In this document: positions 25,883 through 34,325 of the stretch, piece after piece
How positions within the stretch are numbered: position 1 is the stretch's first letter
How the letters are laid out: every line of letters begins with the position of its first letter
Source: Streptomyces diastatochromogenes
GTDB lineage: Bacteria; Actinomycetota; Actinomycetes; Streptomycetales; Streptomycetaceae
Assembly: GCF_002242805.1 (NCBI RefSeq)
Contig: NZ_MCGQ01000042.1
Coordinates: forward strand, 62,001 to 126,000
Direction: 5' to 3'
DNA: 64,000 nt
Notes under the pieces: generated by a model
What the model was told of the DNA's origin: nothing
Database searches by the model: none
What the model saw: only the letters and a program-made list of their open reading frames with translations
Made by a program: the position numbers and the translations under genes

Positions 25883-26095
25883 GACGTGTCCGACGGGTCG
25901 CGTGACTCGCTCTCTTGCCGATCGTTCCGGTGTGCCGCGCTCACCAGCACGCCGCCGGCGCTCGCAAGAAGGCGCCACGGAAACGCGGCAAGCGCACCCG
26001 CCCCACCCAGCACCGTCCCGATGAAGCCCTCGGCCGTTCACGTGGCGGGCTCAGCACGAAGACATCTCATGTCGCCGAGAGGTCAAGTTCGGCGG

Positions 26096-26190
26096 TCAGG
26101 CAGCGAGTGAGACGGGCAGGGCGCATGCCCCTTCCGGGTCGTAGGTCGTACGGTTCTGCAGGCAGTGGTAGAGGCAGCCGAGGAGCTTAG
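26096..26190 (-). pseudogene. IS110-like transposase, C-terminal scrap
   Basis: KLLGCLYHCLQNRTTYDPEG followed by ACALPVSLAA and a stop resembles the IS110 C-terminus (R.L.GILH.CL.T.T.YDE). Only about 30 residues remain. Confidence 0.6.
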
Positions 26191-26199
26191 GGGCTGCGG

Positions 26200-26389
26200 A
26201 TGACGCAGTTTTCGGGTCTGTTGAAGGTGGTGCGGGAGCGGGGCGGCAACGGCACTTTGCGGGGCCGGCCGTGGTCGTTGCCGCTGGTTTCCAGACCGTG
26301 AGGTGCTGTGCGGGATCTTGTACGTGCTGCATGCCGGGATTCAGTGGGAGTACCTGCCGAAGGCTGTCCTCGGCGGGGTGCCGCCGAGC
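26200..26389 (+). pseudogene. Two abutting IS5-family transposase N-terminal scraps
   Basis: First scrap (26200-26301): MTQFSGLLKVVRERGGNG, LRGRPWSLPL, the N-terminus of one IS5-type transposase. Second (26303-26389): MLCGILYVLHAGIQWEYLPK, the start of a different IS5 subtype. Their direct junction shows repeated insertion and deletion at one spot. From 25883 to 26095 and from 26390 to 26672 nothing else was recognised. Confidence 0.65.
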
Positions 26390-26672
26390 CGTCTGCGCGC
26401 CACCGCCCGCACCCGGCTGGGGCGCCTGGAGGGCCCGCTCGGGGTCGAAGGCAGCAAACCCGTCGTGGAGGGCGAGATCGATCGTGCCCAGTGGCTGATG
26501 GATGTCGCCTTCGGCGTCCTCGATCCCGTCGAGGCAGTTGTCGAACAGGATCGGCACGTCGTGGCCGAGATTACCGACCTGCGTGGCGTTCGGATCGTCT
26601 GTGAGCTGCGTAGGCGTCCGGGACGTTGTTCGACGCCATCCCGGTGTCAGACCGTCGCCCTATGTTGTCCCG

Positions 26673-27188
26673 GTGATTCATGATGCGTTTGACCATCGGG
26701 TAGTAGAGGCCGCAGCTACGGATGTCCGGCTGGCGAGAATGGAGTTCGACGGCGCTGGCAAGTGGTTGGCCTCCGCCGGCCAGGGGCGTTCGGAGCCTCT
26801 TGCCGCAGAGGTGTGGGTCTTCGACGAAGATCTCGCTCGGGTTCTGCTGGTTCACCACCGGTGGCGGGGTTGGGTTCCGCCGGGCGGACGCGTTGAGCTG
26901 GGGGAAACACCCCGAGAAGGAGCACGCCGCGAGCTCTTCGAGGAGACCGGTGTCGAGGCGGAGCTGCTGCCGGAACCCGCCGCGGCGACGGTGCGCTCGT
27001 ATCACCCGGAGTGGTCGGCGACACTTGGGCTGTCATTCGTCGCGATCGTGGATGCTGCAACACCTTTGGCCCCAGAGAGCGGACAGCCAGCAGCCTGGAC
27101 GCACCTGGACGAGGACTGGGCCGGCTACTTCCCTGAGGACGCATCGCGCGTCCGTCAGCATGCGCGATGGCTGGAGTCCGCCCGCTGA
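26673..27188 (+). CDS. NUDIX hydrolase
   Basis: A protein of about 171 aa from the GTG at 26673; the frame extends further upstream but without support. The complete NUDIX box GGRVELGETPREGARRELFE plus ETGV matches Gx5Ex7REUxEExGU exactly, after ARVLLVHHRWRGWVPPGG. It hydrolyses a nucleoside diphosphate linked to some group X; the substrate cannot be read. Unlike the NUDIX gene near 2 kb, this one is intact. No operon partners. Confidence 0.88.
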   Translation: MIHDAFDHRVVEAAATDVRLARMEFDGAGKWLASAGQGRSEPLAAEVWVFDEDLARVLLVHHRWRGWVPPGGRVELGETPREGARRELFEETGVEAELLPEPAAATVRSYHPEWSATLGLSFVAIVDAATPLAPESGQPAAWTHLDEDWAGYFPEDASRVRQHARWLESAR

Positions 27189-27261
27189 TACGAAGCGTCC
27201 GTCACTCGGCAGTCCGCTGCAGCTCGACAAGTCGAGCCTCCGAGTCGGCGATGCGCTCCTG

Positions 27262-27362
27262 CGGCGACGCCAAATCAAGCACACCATCCCGGAGCCAAGG
27301 GACCAGCGGGCCCACCGCCGACACCGAGGCAGCAAGGGCGGTCGTCCGACCGGGTTCGACAG
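27262..27362 (+). pseudogene. IS5-family transposase scrap
   Basis: RRRQIKHTIPEPRDQRAHRR then GSKGGRPTGFD matches the segment R...HTIPE..DQ..R..RG..GGRP.GFD, which precedes the last catalytic residue in IS5-type transposases. Confidence 0.65.
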
Positions 27363-27434
27363 GTCAACGTCGCCGCGATTCGGCTGTGGCTCCGCGCCTG
27401 ATCCACAGCCGAACCGGTGCCGATCCCTTGTGCA

Positions 27435-27987
27435 TTACCGCAAGACAGGGCAATTGGCCGCCGTGTACTCATCCGCGATGTTGAAGACGCTGGCACAGCT
27501 TGGGCACTCCGCCTCGCCGAAGAGATGGGCGATCCCGTTGGCGAGCACGTCTTCCCCATCGCAGACGGCGGTCTCATACATCCATCGGCCGATGCCGGAG
27601 AGTTTCTCGGCGGGCGCTGGCCGCAGGTCGCGTCTGTACACGTCCCCCAGATCCCAGTCCCGGATCGCCGAGTAGCGCCCGTAGCCACCGATGGCGACAC
27701 TCCGCGATCGCGTCGGCGCAGTCCGCCAACAGATCGTCGCAGCCATGGTGCCCTGCTGCGCGTTCCATGATCTCGCCAGCCAGACCGCGTGCCTCCGGGC
27801 TGCCAGACGCGAGGCGGACCAGGTGTGGCAGAGCGGCGAAGCTGGCGGGCGTAACCAAGTCATGCTCGAGGGTGAGCCGGTATCCCAGCTCCTTCGACCC
27901 TTCGGAGTCATCGTCACGCTCCACCCGTGCCAAGAGCTCGGGGACGCGATCAGTATCGAAGCGGCAGTCATACATCTGACCGGACAT
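27435..27987 (-). pseudogene. Hypothetical protein gene with deletion and frameshift
   Basis: Reading leftward from the ATG at 27987, one frame codes a coherent protein (YDCRFDTDRVPELLARVERD, YRLTLEHDLVTPASFAALPH, HHGCDDLLADCADAIAECRH). It then goes out of frame at about 27680, while the neighbouring frame continues convincingly (GGYGRYSAIRDWDLGDVYRR, GRWMYETAVCDGEDVLANGI, CPSCASVFNIADEY) to a stop at 27435. A zinc-ribbon-like CPSC pair is present near the end. Both halves have coding GC3. The break probably removed some residues as well as shifting frame. Function unknown. Confidence 0.65.
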
Positions 27988-28087
27988 GGTCTAAATCCCT
28001 CAAATGCCAACGCCACGTTATGGGTGGGGCGGCGTCCCATCACGGTGTGAAACCGCCGCCCACCCTGCGTCCCAGCCCTTGCTTCAC

Positions 28088-28104
28088 CTATCGAGATTCG
28101 ATAG
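28088..28104. promoter_or_regulatory. Inverted repeat upstream of DUF2975-XRE operon
   Basis: CTATCGA-GAT-TCGATAG, perfect 7-bp arms; a second dyad ATCG-TAACT-CGAT follows at 28111-28123. Both lie within 50 bp of the DUF2975 start and could bind the XRE protein encoded downstream. Confidence 0.5.
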
Positions 28105-28136
28105 ATTCCCATCGTAACTCGATTGAAGGATGCGTC

Positions 28137-28622
28137 ATGGGAAAGCTGACAGTGGGTGCGCTGCGTGCCGTGCTCGTGGTGGTGCTCGCCGGCACTGTGT
28201 TCGTGCAGGCGTTGATGGTGTGGGCGTTGGCAACCGACCCGGAGGACGGGTCGCTCCCGCTGACCCCGCTGCGCGTGATCACGATCTTGGGCATGGTCTC
28301 GGCTCAGGTCGCCCTGGTCTGTGTATGGCGGCTGGTGACGATGGTGCGACGGGGAACCGTGTTCTCCCATGCCGCCTTCCGGTACGTGGACGGCGTGATC
28401 GGCGCGATCGTGGCGGCTGCCCTGGTGTGGTTCGCGGTCACGGCTCTCAATGCGCCGGGCCAGCGGGACGACCCGGGCGTCACCCTCATCATGGGCGGGA
28501 TCGGCCTGGCCATCCTGGGGGTCGCGCTCATCGTGCTCGTGCTGCGGATGCTGCTCGCCCAGGCCGTCGCGCGCGACGTCGAAGCGGCGCAGATGCAGGC
28601 CGAGTTGGACGAGGTGATCTGA
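28137..28622 (+). CDS. DUF2975 membrane protein
   Basis: A 161-aa protein with four predicted membrane helices (AVLVVVLAGTVFVQALMVWAL; VITILGMVSAQVALVCVWRL; YVDGVIGAIVAAALVWFAVT; LIMGGIGLAILGVALIVLVL) and a charged tail. The arrangement, with RRGTVFSHAAFRYVDGV between helices 2 and 3, is that of DUF2975 proteins. GAAGGA precedes the ATG. It overlaps the next gene by TGATG, a pairing with small XRE regulators seen widely in Firmicutes and Actinobacteria. The role is unknown; membrane sensing is a possibility. Confidence 0.85.
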   Translation: MGKLTVGALRAVLVVVLAGTVFVQALMVWALATDPEDGSLPLTPLRVITILGMVSAQVALVCVWRLVTMVRRGTVFSHAAFRYVDGVIGAIVAAALVWFAVTALNAPGQRDDPGVTLIMGGIGLAILGVALIVLVLRMLLAQAVARDVEAAQMQAELDEVI

Positions 28623-28843
28623 TGCCGATCACCGTCGACATCGACGTGATGCTGGCCAGGCGGAAGATGTCCGTGGGCGAGCTCGCGGACCGTGTAGGGA
28701 TCACGCCCGCCAACCTGGCGGTACTGAAGAACGGCCGGGCCAAGGCGGTGCGCTTCGCGACGCTCGCCGCGCTCTGCGAGGTGCTCGAGTGCCAGCCGGG
28801 CGACTTGCTGCGCTGGGAGGCCGAGGACGCCACGGGCGGATGA
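28622..28843 (+). CDS. Small XRE/Cro-type regulator (YozG-like)
   Basis: A 73-aa protein consisting of a single helix-turn-helix: MLARRKMSVGELADRVGITP, NLAVLKNGRAKAVRFATLAA, CEVLECQPGDLLRWE. This matches the small YozG-like regulators encoded next to DUF2975 proteins. It is translationally coupled to the membrane protein. A strong terminator follows. It probably autoregulates through the dyads upstream of the operon. Confidence 0.9.
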   Translation: MPITVDIDVMLARRKMSVGELADRVGITPANLAVLKNGRAKAVRFATLAALCEVLECQPGDLLRWEAEDATGG

Positions 28844-28886
28844 CGTGCCCCAGGGTGGGCGTGGGTGCCCCCTCACCCACCACCGC

Positions 28887-28922
28887 AAGCCCCCGTCCTT
28901 CCAGCGCGGAAGGGCGGGGGTT
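28887..28922 (+). terminator. Terminator of the DUF2975-XRE operon
   Basis: AAGCCCCCGTCCTTCC with a 4-5 nt loop and a near-perfect complement GGAAGGGCGGGGGTT. Strong stem with one mismatch, 43 bp after the XRE stop. From here to 29321 no gene was recognised. Confidence 0.75.
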
Positions 28923-29321
28923 GGTCGTTGGGCGAGCGTCAGGGCTTCGCCGTAGTCGCTTGACCCCACTCTTCATCCGAGAGATCACCTCGCCCCACGT
29001 CGATCGGAACGACCCATCCGCGGATGAGTCACTCGACTCATCGGACACGGCCTGCTGTGACCGGGAGGTTCGTCGGGTTGGCGGTTGGAGCGGTTGGATG
29101 GGTGGTGACGCCGGTTGCGACGCATGCGAGTGGTCGCGGCGGCAACCTCGGCCGCCTCGATGCCGTCCGCGTCCGCCGCGGCCACACCGCCAGCGGAGCC
29201 GCTTCCCGACGCCTCGGAAAAAAAGTTACGGGTCGCTGTCGATCCGGCCACGTCCCATTCGACGTCATGATGTGCGGCGCCTCGCCACACGATGACGCGA
29301 CAGGACCTGACGAGGAAAGAC

Positions 29322-29966
29322 GTGGATCAACTGCTGAGAGTCATGAACTTCAACGTCTCGAGTGACGGCATCGGTGCCGGTGAGCACCAGAGTCTCGAGC
29401 GACCGTTCGGCCTCGACCATCCCGAGAGGCTGTTCTCCTGGGCCGGAGCCACGGCGAGCTGGCCCATGCGCACGGATCCCGGGGGGAGCCGGGGCCTCGA
29501 CGACTACTTCACGCGAGACTTCGCACGCAACATCGGTGCCGAGATCATGGGCCGCAACAAGTTCGGGCCCCAGCGCGGGCCCTGGCAGGACCATGAGTGG
29601 CGCGGCTGGTGGGGTGACGAGCCCCCGTTCCGCACTCCGGTGTTCGTCATGACTCACCACAAGCGCCCGTCGTTCGCGCTGTCCGACACCACGTTCCACT
29701 TCGTCGACGGCGACCCGGCCACGGTCCTCGAACGGGCGCGGGAAGCGGCGGAGGGCAAGGACGTGCGACTCGGTGGCGGGGTTACCACCATCCGGCAGTT
29801 CCTTGATGCGGACCTCGTCGACACCATGCATGTAGCGGTCTCGCCGGTAAAGCTCAGGTCCGGACTACGACTCTGGGAGTCCCCCGATGAGCTGCTCGAC
29901 CGGTTCCACCTGGAGGTCGTGCCCAGCTCGAGCGGCGTGACGCACCACCTGTTCTGGCGAAGGTGA
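29322..29966 (+). CDS. RibD C-terminal/dihydrofolate reductase-like protein
   Basis: A 214-aa protein of the bacterial DHFR-like family (RibD C-terminal domain). GTG at 29322 is preferred because GAGGAAAG sits just upstream; ATG at 29343 is an alternative. Motifs: MNFNVSSDGIGAGEHQSLER (SxDG), GRNKFGPQRGPW, PVFVMTHHKRPS, KDVRLGGGVTTIRQFLDADL (GGG cofactor loop) and LVDTMHVAVSPV. Members reduce small heterocycles with NADPH, and many are uncharacterised. It stands alone. Confidence 0.88.
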   Translation: MDQLLRVMNFNVSSDGIGAGEHQSLERPFGLDHPERLFSWAGATASWPMRTDPGGSRGLDDYFTRDFARNIGAEIMGRNKFGPQRGPWQDHEWRGWWGDEPPFRTPVFVMTHHKRPSFALSDTTFHFVDGDPATVLERAREAAEGKDVRLGGGVTTIRQFLDADLVDTMHVAVSPVKLRSGLRLWESPDELLDRFHLEVVPSSSGVTHHLFWRR

Positions 29967-29985
29967 CGCGAGGGCTCACTCGGGG

Positions 29986-30010
29986 ATGCCGGCGCAGTGG
30001 ATGCCGGCAT
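29986..30010 (+). terminator. Probable terminator hairpin
   Basis: ATGCCGGC, 9-nt loop, GCCGGCAT, starting 20 bp after the reductase stop codon. Confidence 0.5.
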
Positions 30011-30109
30011 TTCGGTAGATGATGGGGTAGTTGCGGGCGCTGTTGCCGATACAGGTCGCGAAAGTCGTCCGCAACTATCCAATGGTCGTAGGGCTCATCG
30101 GCCTGCTTG

Positions 30110-30302
30110 GTTGCTGTGCGGTTCGCCGTCAAAGCGGGCACGAGCCAGGGCGGTGTCCGGCTGGATGCCGCGAGTGCAGGCCAACGCGACTCGGTCTGGC
30201 ACTGGCAGCCGCCCTGGGGGGGCGATGGCGCCGGGCTGGTCGCTGCGGCAGCAGTGGGGCTATGCGCTCCCATAACTCATCGGTGACGAGATCGGTGGTC
30301 AC
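30110..30302 (-). pseudogene. IS5-family transposase, N-terminal scrap
   Basis: Leftward from a GTG at about 30302: TTDLVTDELWERIAPLLPQR, PARRHRP, then a run of seven C shifts the frame before GRLPVPDRVAL. This is the standard IS5 start (LTDELWE.I.PLLP) and is truncated before the catalytic core. Confidence 0.75.
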
Positions 30303-30328
30303 GGCAGGAGCTTGCCGGACGAGTCCTG

Positions 30329-30650
30329 TTGAGCGTGTTAGGTATGTTGGGCAGGCTTGGGATGCTCGCCCGAAGAAAAGTAGCGCGCTGTGATTCCAAG
30401 CTCACCCAGGGCTTGCGCCCGCTGTCCCAAGGGCTCGCGTGGTTCGAGGGGCTGGCGGATGAGGAGCAGGCCGTTACTCTGCGGGATCTCTGCCAGTTCT
30501 GCGTCCAGGCCCGCGCCACATCCGAGGACGCCTGGGAGGGCATCCGGCGGTCCGGGCTCCGGCCGATCCGCACGCCCTCGATTCTTGTCACGCGAGGACG
30601 CATGGACGAGCAGTTGGGAAAGTGGGTGCAGGCGGTGACGCCGTCGGCGG
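30329..30650 (+). pseudogene. DUF5958-like gene fragment
   Basis: The frame contains QGLRPLSQGLAWFEGLADEE, LRDLCQFCVQARATSEDAWE, GIRRSGLRPIRTPSILVTRG, RMDEQLGKWV, which matches the core of DUF5958 proteins (QG.RP...G..WF..L....Q...L..L..F..QA..T..D...I..SGL..T.TP.V). The match ends at about 30640, after which the frame runs into unrelated sequence, so the C-terminus is lost. The N-terminal residues are also atypical. Function of the family is unknown. From 30650 to 31161 no gene was recognised. Confidence 0.5.
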
Positions 30651-31161
30651 CAGATGCCGCGCCTCGCTCCGGTCGATGGGGCGGCGCCGTTTGCCTGCCA
30701 TGTGGCAGCTGCCCTGGCGCAGCTGCGTGGGTGTCTGGCCGACGCCGATGCCGAGTTGAACGATCCAGTCCGGCGGCCTTGGCCTCGTCCGTCGGCCGTG
30801 GTCGGCCCCGGCCTGCCGCTGAACGAGCAGTTCGATCTTGCGGTCGATACGTGCCAGGCACCTCGCGTGTCAGATCCGGAGCATCTGCAGACGCTCGAGG
30901 TCGGACAGCGAGTCGCCGAACATATGTTTGATTCTAGATCCATGATCGGCTGCCACGCACTCGCGTGTTCGATGCCCTGTCCCAGTGAAGAGTGATCGTT
31001 GCCGGCGAAGCTTGATGATCAGCGAATTCGTGCCGTCGGCCACTGATCGGCACGCCGGCCGGGCGGACCCCGCTGCTCATCCGGCTGCATCCGGCATGAC
31101 CGTGTCTGACGTGAGAGGTGTCGGGATCGGTGTGAGACTGGGCGCGGAAGGGGTGATCCCC

Positions 31162-32370
31162 GTGTCCGACCCACCGCACGCGTCCGCCGGTTCCGACGCC
31201 GCCGTCGACGAGAGTCGGCTGGAGGCGCTGATCATCGAGGCTCAGACGGCCCTGCCGTTCGAACTGTCGGCCCTGGCGAACCGGTGCGCTTCGGCTCTCG
31301 GCCTGGATACCGCGCTGATCTACCTCGTAGACCTGCAACAACGGCTGCTCATCCCACTCGACGAGGCTTTGGAGTCGCTGTCGGTGGCCGGCTCATCGGC
31401 CGGCTGGGCGTACCGCACTGTCTCGCCGCGGGTGGTCGACGCCGACGACGGCGTGATCGTCTGGATGCCTCTGGTCGACGGTGCGGAGCGGCTGGGCGTG
31501 CTGGCGGTGCGGACCGCTTCGCTCGACGGGGTACGGATGCGCCGCAGCAGGATGCTGGCCCATCTGTTCGCCATGCTGATCACCTCCAAGCGTGCCTACA
31601 GCGACTGGCTCGCCGCCCGCACCCGCACCTCGGCCATGCGGTTGCCCGCAGAGATGCTGCGGGCATTCCTGCCACCCCACACCGTCGGCAGCAGCAGGTG
31701 TGTCTCGACCGCGGTCCTGGAACCGGCGTACGACATCGCCGGCGACGCCTTCGACCACTCGGTGGTCAAGAACGTGCTGCACACCATGATCCTCGATTCC
31801 ATGGGGCACGATCTGGCCTCCGGCCTGACCACGTCGGTCGCCATGGCGGCGGCGCGGAACACCCGCCGCGGCGGTGGCGACCTGGCCGACATCGTCGGCT
31901 CCGTCGACCAGGCGCTCGCCCAGTGGCTGCCCGACCATTTCTGCACCGGCGTGCTGTGTCGGCTCGATGCGGTCACCGGGGTGCTGAGCTGGGTCAATTG
32001 CGGTCACCCTCCGCCACTGCTGATCCGTTCCGAGCGGGTGGTCGAGGGCGCGCTGGACAGCCCCCCGCAGCCCCCGATCGGCCTGGCCGGCCACCTCGCC
32101 CCGGCAGCCCGGCAGGTCCACGAGACGACACTGAAACCGGACGACCACGTCCTGCTCTACACCGACGGCGTCGTGGAGGCACGCGACGCGAGCGGAGTGG
32201 AGTTCGGCCTGGACCGGTTCACCGACTTCATCATCCGCTCCTCCGCCGCCGGACAGCGCCCGGCCGAGGTGCTGCGGCTGCTCATCCACGCCATCCTCGA
32301 CCACCAGCGCAACCAGCTGCGGGACGACGCGACCATCCTGCTCTTCGAATGGCGCCCGCAGCTCCGGTGA
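31162..32370 (+). CDS. GAF-SpoIIE type PP2C protein phosphatase
   Basis: A 402-aa cytoplasmic phosphatase from the GTG at 31162 (GGAAGGGG seven bases upstream). Residues about 10-160 form a GAF-like sensor (LSALANRCASALGLDTALIY, RVVDADDGVIVWMPL, LGVLAVRTASLDGV). The SpoIIE/RsbU PP2C domain follows: FLPPHTVGSSRCVSTAVLEP, DIAGDAFDHSVV (Asp metal ligand), MILDSMGHDLASGL (Asp ligand), VNCGHPPPLLI and VLLYTDGVVEARDASGVEFG. It lacks an anti-sigma kinase domain. Such proteins dephosphorylate anti-sigma-factor antagonists in stress signalling; the partner is not encoded here. Confidence 0.9.
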   Translation: MSDPPHASAGSDAAVDESRLEALIIEAQTALPFELSALANRCASALGLDTALIYLVDLQQRLLIPLDEALESLSVAGSSAGWAYRTVSPRVVDADDGVIVWMPLVDGAERLGVLAVRTASLDGVRMRRSRMLAHLFAMLITSKRAYSDWLAARTRTSAMRLPAEMLRAFLPPHTVGSSRCVSTAVLEPAYDIAGDAFDHSVVKNVLHTMILDSMGHDLASGLTTSVAMAAARNTRRGGGDLADIVGSVDQALAQWLPDHFCTGVLCRLDAVTGVLSWVNCGHPPPLLIRSERVVEGALDSPPQPPIGLAGHLAPAARQVHETTLKPDDHVLLYTDGVVEARDASGVEFGLDRFTDFIIRSSAAGQRPAEVLRLLIHAILDHQRNQLRDDATILLFEWRPQLR

Positions 32371-32404
32371 AGCGGTGGCTTCCTCGACGGTCTCCCTGAG
32401 ACAT

Positions 32405-32768
32405 GAGCCTTCCCCCGGGCGACGGTCGACAAGGGAGCTGCTCGATATCCCTGGGGTCGTCAGTCCGCTGCACCACGGGTATGCGGCCAGTCGCATGCTC
32501 GACGAGCCGCTCCAGCTCCTCTTCGGCTCCGACGCGCTCCTCGACACCATCGCCGACACCCCGGCCCCGGCCACCTTCATGGGTGAGCACACCCACCTCG
32601 TCTGGCCCGCCGACCACGGCCTGCGCCGCATCCCGGTGACCGACCCGACACCCGTCTACCCGCACTCGCTCCTCTGGCACCGCGACAACCCCCACCCAGC
32701 GCTGGCCCCCTCCGCGCCCACCTCGCCGCCACCGCGGCCAAGCGGCAACACGGGACAGCCGTCCACTG
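32405..32768 (+). pseudogene. LysR-type regulator, C-terminal remnant
   Basis: SPLHHGYAASRMLDEPLQLL, TIADTPAPATFMGEHTHLVW, RRIPVTDPTPVYPHSLLWHR, DNPHPALA look like the end of a LysR effector domain; the neighbouring frame continues LRAHLAATAAKRQHGTAVH and a stop after a one-base shift near 32705. The HTH and first half of the effector domain are absent. Confidence 0.5.
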
Positions 32769-33037
32769 AAGCGAAGCGCGCCGCGGTGCCGGACGTTGCG
32801 GGCGCCACCCGCCGCCAGGGCCCCGCGCAGCCAGAGGGCCGGGACGCAGCCGGGCCGCGGCCACGCAGCTCCCAGCGCGACGAGCTGGGCCGTGACGTAC
32901 TCGTGGTCCTGCTCCCGGCGGCGGATCTCCTGCGCCGCCCGGTCGGAAGCGCGCGGGTGCCCGAATTCTCTGATGCGGTGAGGCCCGAACCCCACCGCGA
33001 GCGCCGTCGCAAGCCGAGGCAGCTCGCAGGGTGTGGC

Positions 33038-33069
33038 TTGACCTTCGGCCTGAGTCGAAGGTCTACCGT
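33038..33069 (+). promoter_or_regulatory. MerR-type promoter
   Basis: TTGACC (-35), a dyad ACCTTCG-N8-CGAAGGT at 33041-33062 and TACCGT (-10). The spacing between hexamers is 20 bp and the dyad fills it, the classic layout bound by MerR regulators that untwist an over-long spacer. Confidence 0.7.
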
Positions 33070-33084
33070 CGAGATGTGAGCACG

Positions 33085-33207
33085 ATGCGGATCTCCCAGC
33101 TCTCCGGGCGCCCTGGCGTTCCGGCCACCACCCCGCGCTTCCGCGCCGGCTCGGCCGAGGGCCCCGCTGCGATGAGTTCCGGCCGGGTCGCGGGTCTGTT
33201 CTGGTGA
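33085..33207 (+). pseudogene. MerR-type regulator, N-terminal remnant
   Basis: A 40-codon frame begins MRISQLSGRPGVPATTPRFR, close to the MerR HTH start (MRI.QLA..SGV...TLRFYE). The Phe-Tyr and following helices are lost and the frame ends after 40 residues. It sits directly behind the MerR-type promoter and before the DUF899 gene, so the promoter may outlive its regulator. Confidence 0.55.
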
Positions 33208-33261
33208 CCGTCGTAGGGCGTCGTACGACGCTGCCCGGCACGAGACACCACGGAGGACATC

Positions 33262-34044
33262 ATGACGACCACGCCGGACGACCCGACCACCACGCTGCCC
33301 GGCCGCCCACCCGTCGTTGACCTGGCCACCTGGCAGGCCGCCCGGGACGAGCTCCTGGTCCGCGAGAAGGCCCACACCCGCGAGGGCGACGCCCTCGCCG
33401 CGGCCCGCCGCCGGTTGCCGATGGTGGAGTTCGACGGGACGGTCGAGGTCGTCGGACCCGACGGCCCCGTTCCGTTCGTGGACCTGTTCCAGGGCCGCGA
33501 CGAGCTCGTGGTCTACAAGCACATGTGGTACGACGGCGCGCCGCACCAGGGGCAGTGCGAGGGCTGCACCACCACGGCCTGGCACCTGAAGGACGCCGTC
33601 TACCTCAACGCTCGCGGCGTCTCGTTCGCCATCCTGACCACGGGCCGGTGGGACGAGGTGGCCTCCTACGTCGAGTTCATGGGCTACACCCAGCCCTGGT
33701 ACTCGGTGCGCGACGTGGACGCGCCGGTCGGCGGCAGCATGGGGTACCTCACCTGCTTCCTGCGCGACGGCGACCGCGTGTTCCTCACCTACTCCACGAC
33801 GGGCCGTGGCAACGAGCCGGTCAACGGCTCCCTCAGCCTGCTCGACATGACGCCCTACGGCCGCGGCGAGACATGGGAGGACAACCCCGAGGGCTGGCCC
33901 GAGGGGCGCAGCCCGTGCTGGTCCTGGCGCTCGGACGCGGACGGGAACGCCACCTGGGGCCCGACGAGCCGCCCCGTGCCGCAGTGGACCCGCCCCGGCG
34001 CGACCCCCGTGGAGACCCTCGGCCGGCACGGCCACCACCACTGA
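33262..34044 (+). CDS. DUF899 (thioredoxin-like) protein
   Basis: A 260-aa protein of the DUF899 family, which has a thioredoxin-like fold. Signatures: VDLATWQAARDELLVREKAH, DALAAARRRLPMVEF, FQGRDELVVYKHMWYDGAPH, QGQCEGCTTTAWHL (CEGC pair), FAILTTGRWDEVASYVEFMG, SVFYLT-like segment RVFLTYSTTGRGNEPVN and a C-terminal TPYGRGETWED region. A Cx2C-like centre suggests redox or peroxide chemistry. It is downstream of the MerR-type promoter; MerR regulons often respond to stress, so oxidative or electrophile response is a reasonable guess. Confidence 0.9.
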   Translation: MTTTPDDPTTTLPGRPPVVDLATWQAARDELLVREKAHTREGDALAAARRRLPMVEFDGTVEVVGPDGPVPFVDLFQGRDELVVYKHMWYDGAPHQGQCEGCTTTAWHLKDAVYLNARGVSFAILTTGRWDEVASYVEFMGYTQPWYSVRDVDAPVGGSMGYLTCFLRDGDRVFLTYSTTGRGNEPVNGSLSLLDMTPYGRGETWEDNPEGWPEGRSPCWSWRSDADGNATWGPTSRPVPQWTRPGATPVETLGRHGHHH

Positions 34045-34325
34045 CGCGCCTCCGCCGACAGCGTCGGCAAAAGGTGTCAGGTGCCGGTCTCTGAACCTGT
34101 TCGGCGCCCTCCGAGGGCCCGGAAGCGAGTTCTGCCGCAGCGTGACAGCGACCCTGACCTGGCAATAATCGGTTGCCCGTTGGCGATCGGGGTGGATGCA
34201 ATGTCCGGCATGGTCACCCAGGTGCGCCCGCCACGGCGAGATGAGATGAACGCGCACTACCGGGCCTTGCCAGTCTGCGATCCGCGCACACCGCATCCGG
34301 ATCGCCACACGGGAGACGCCACCGC

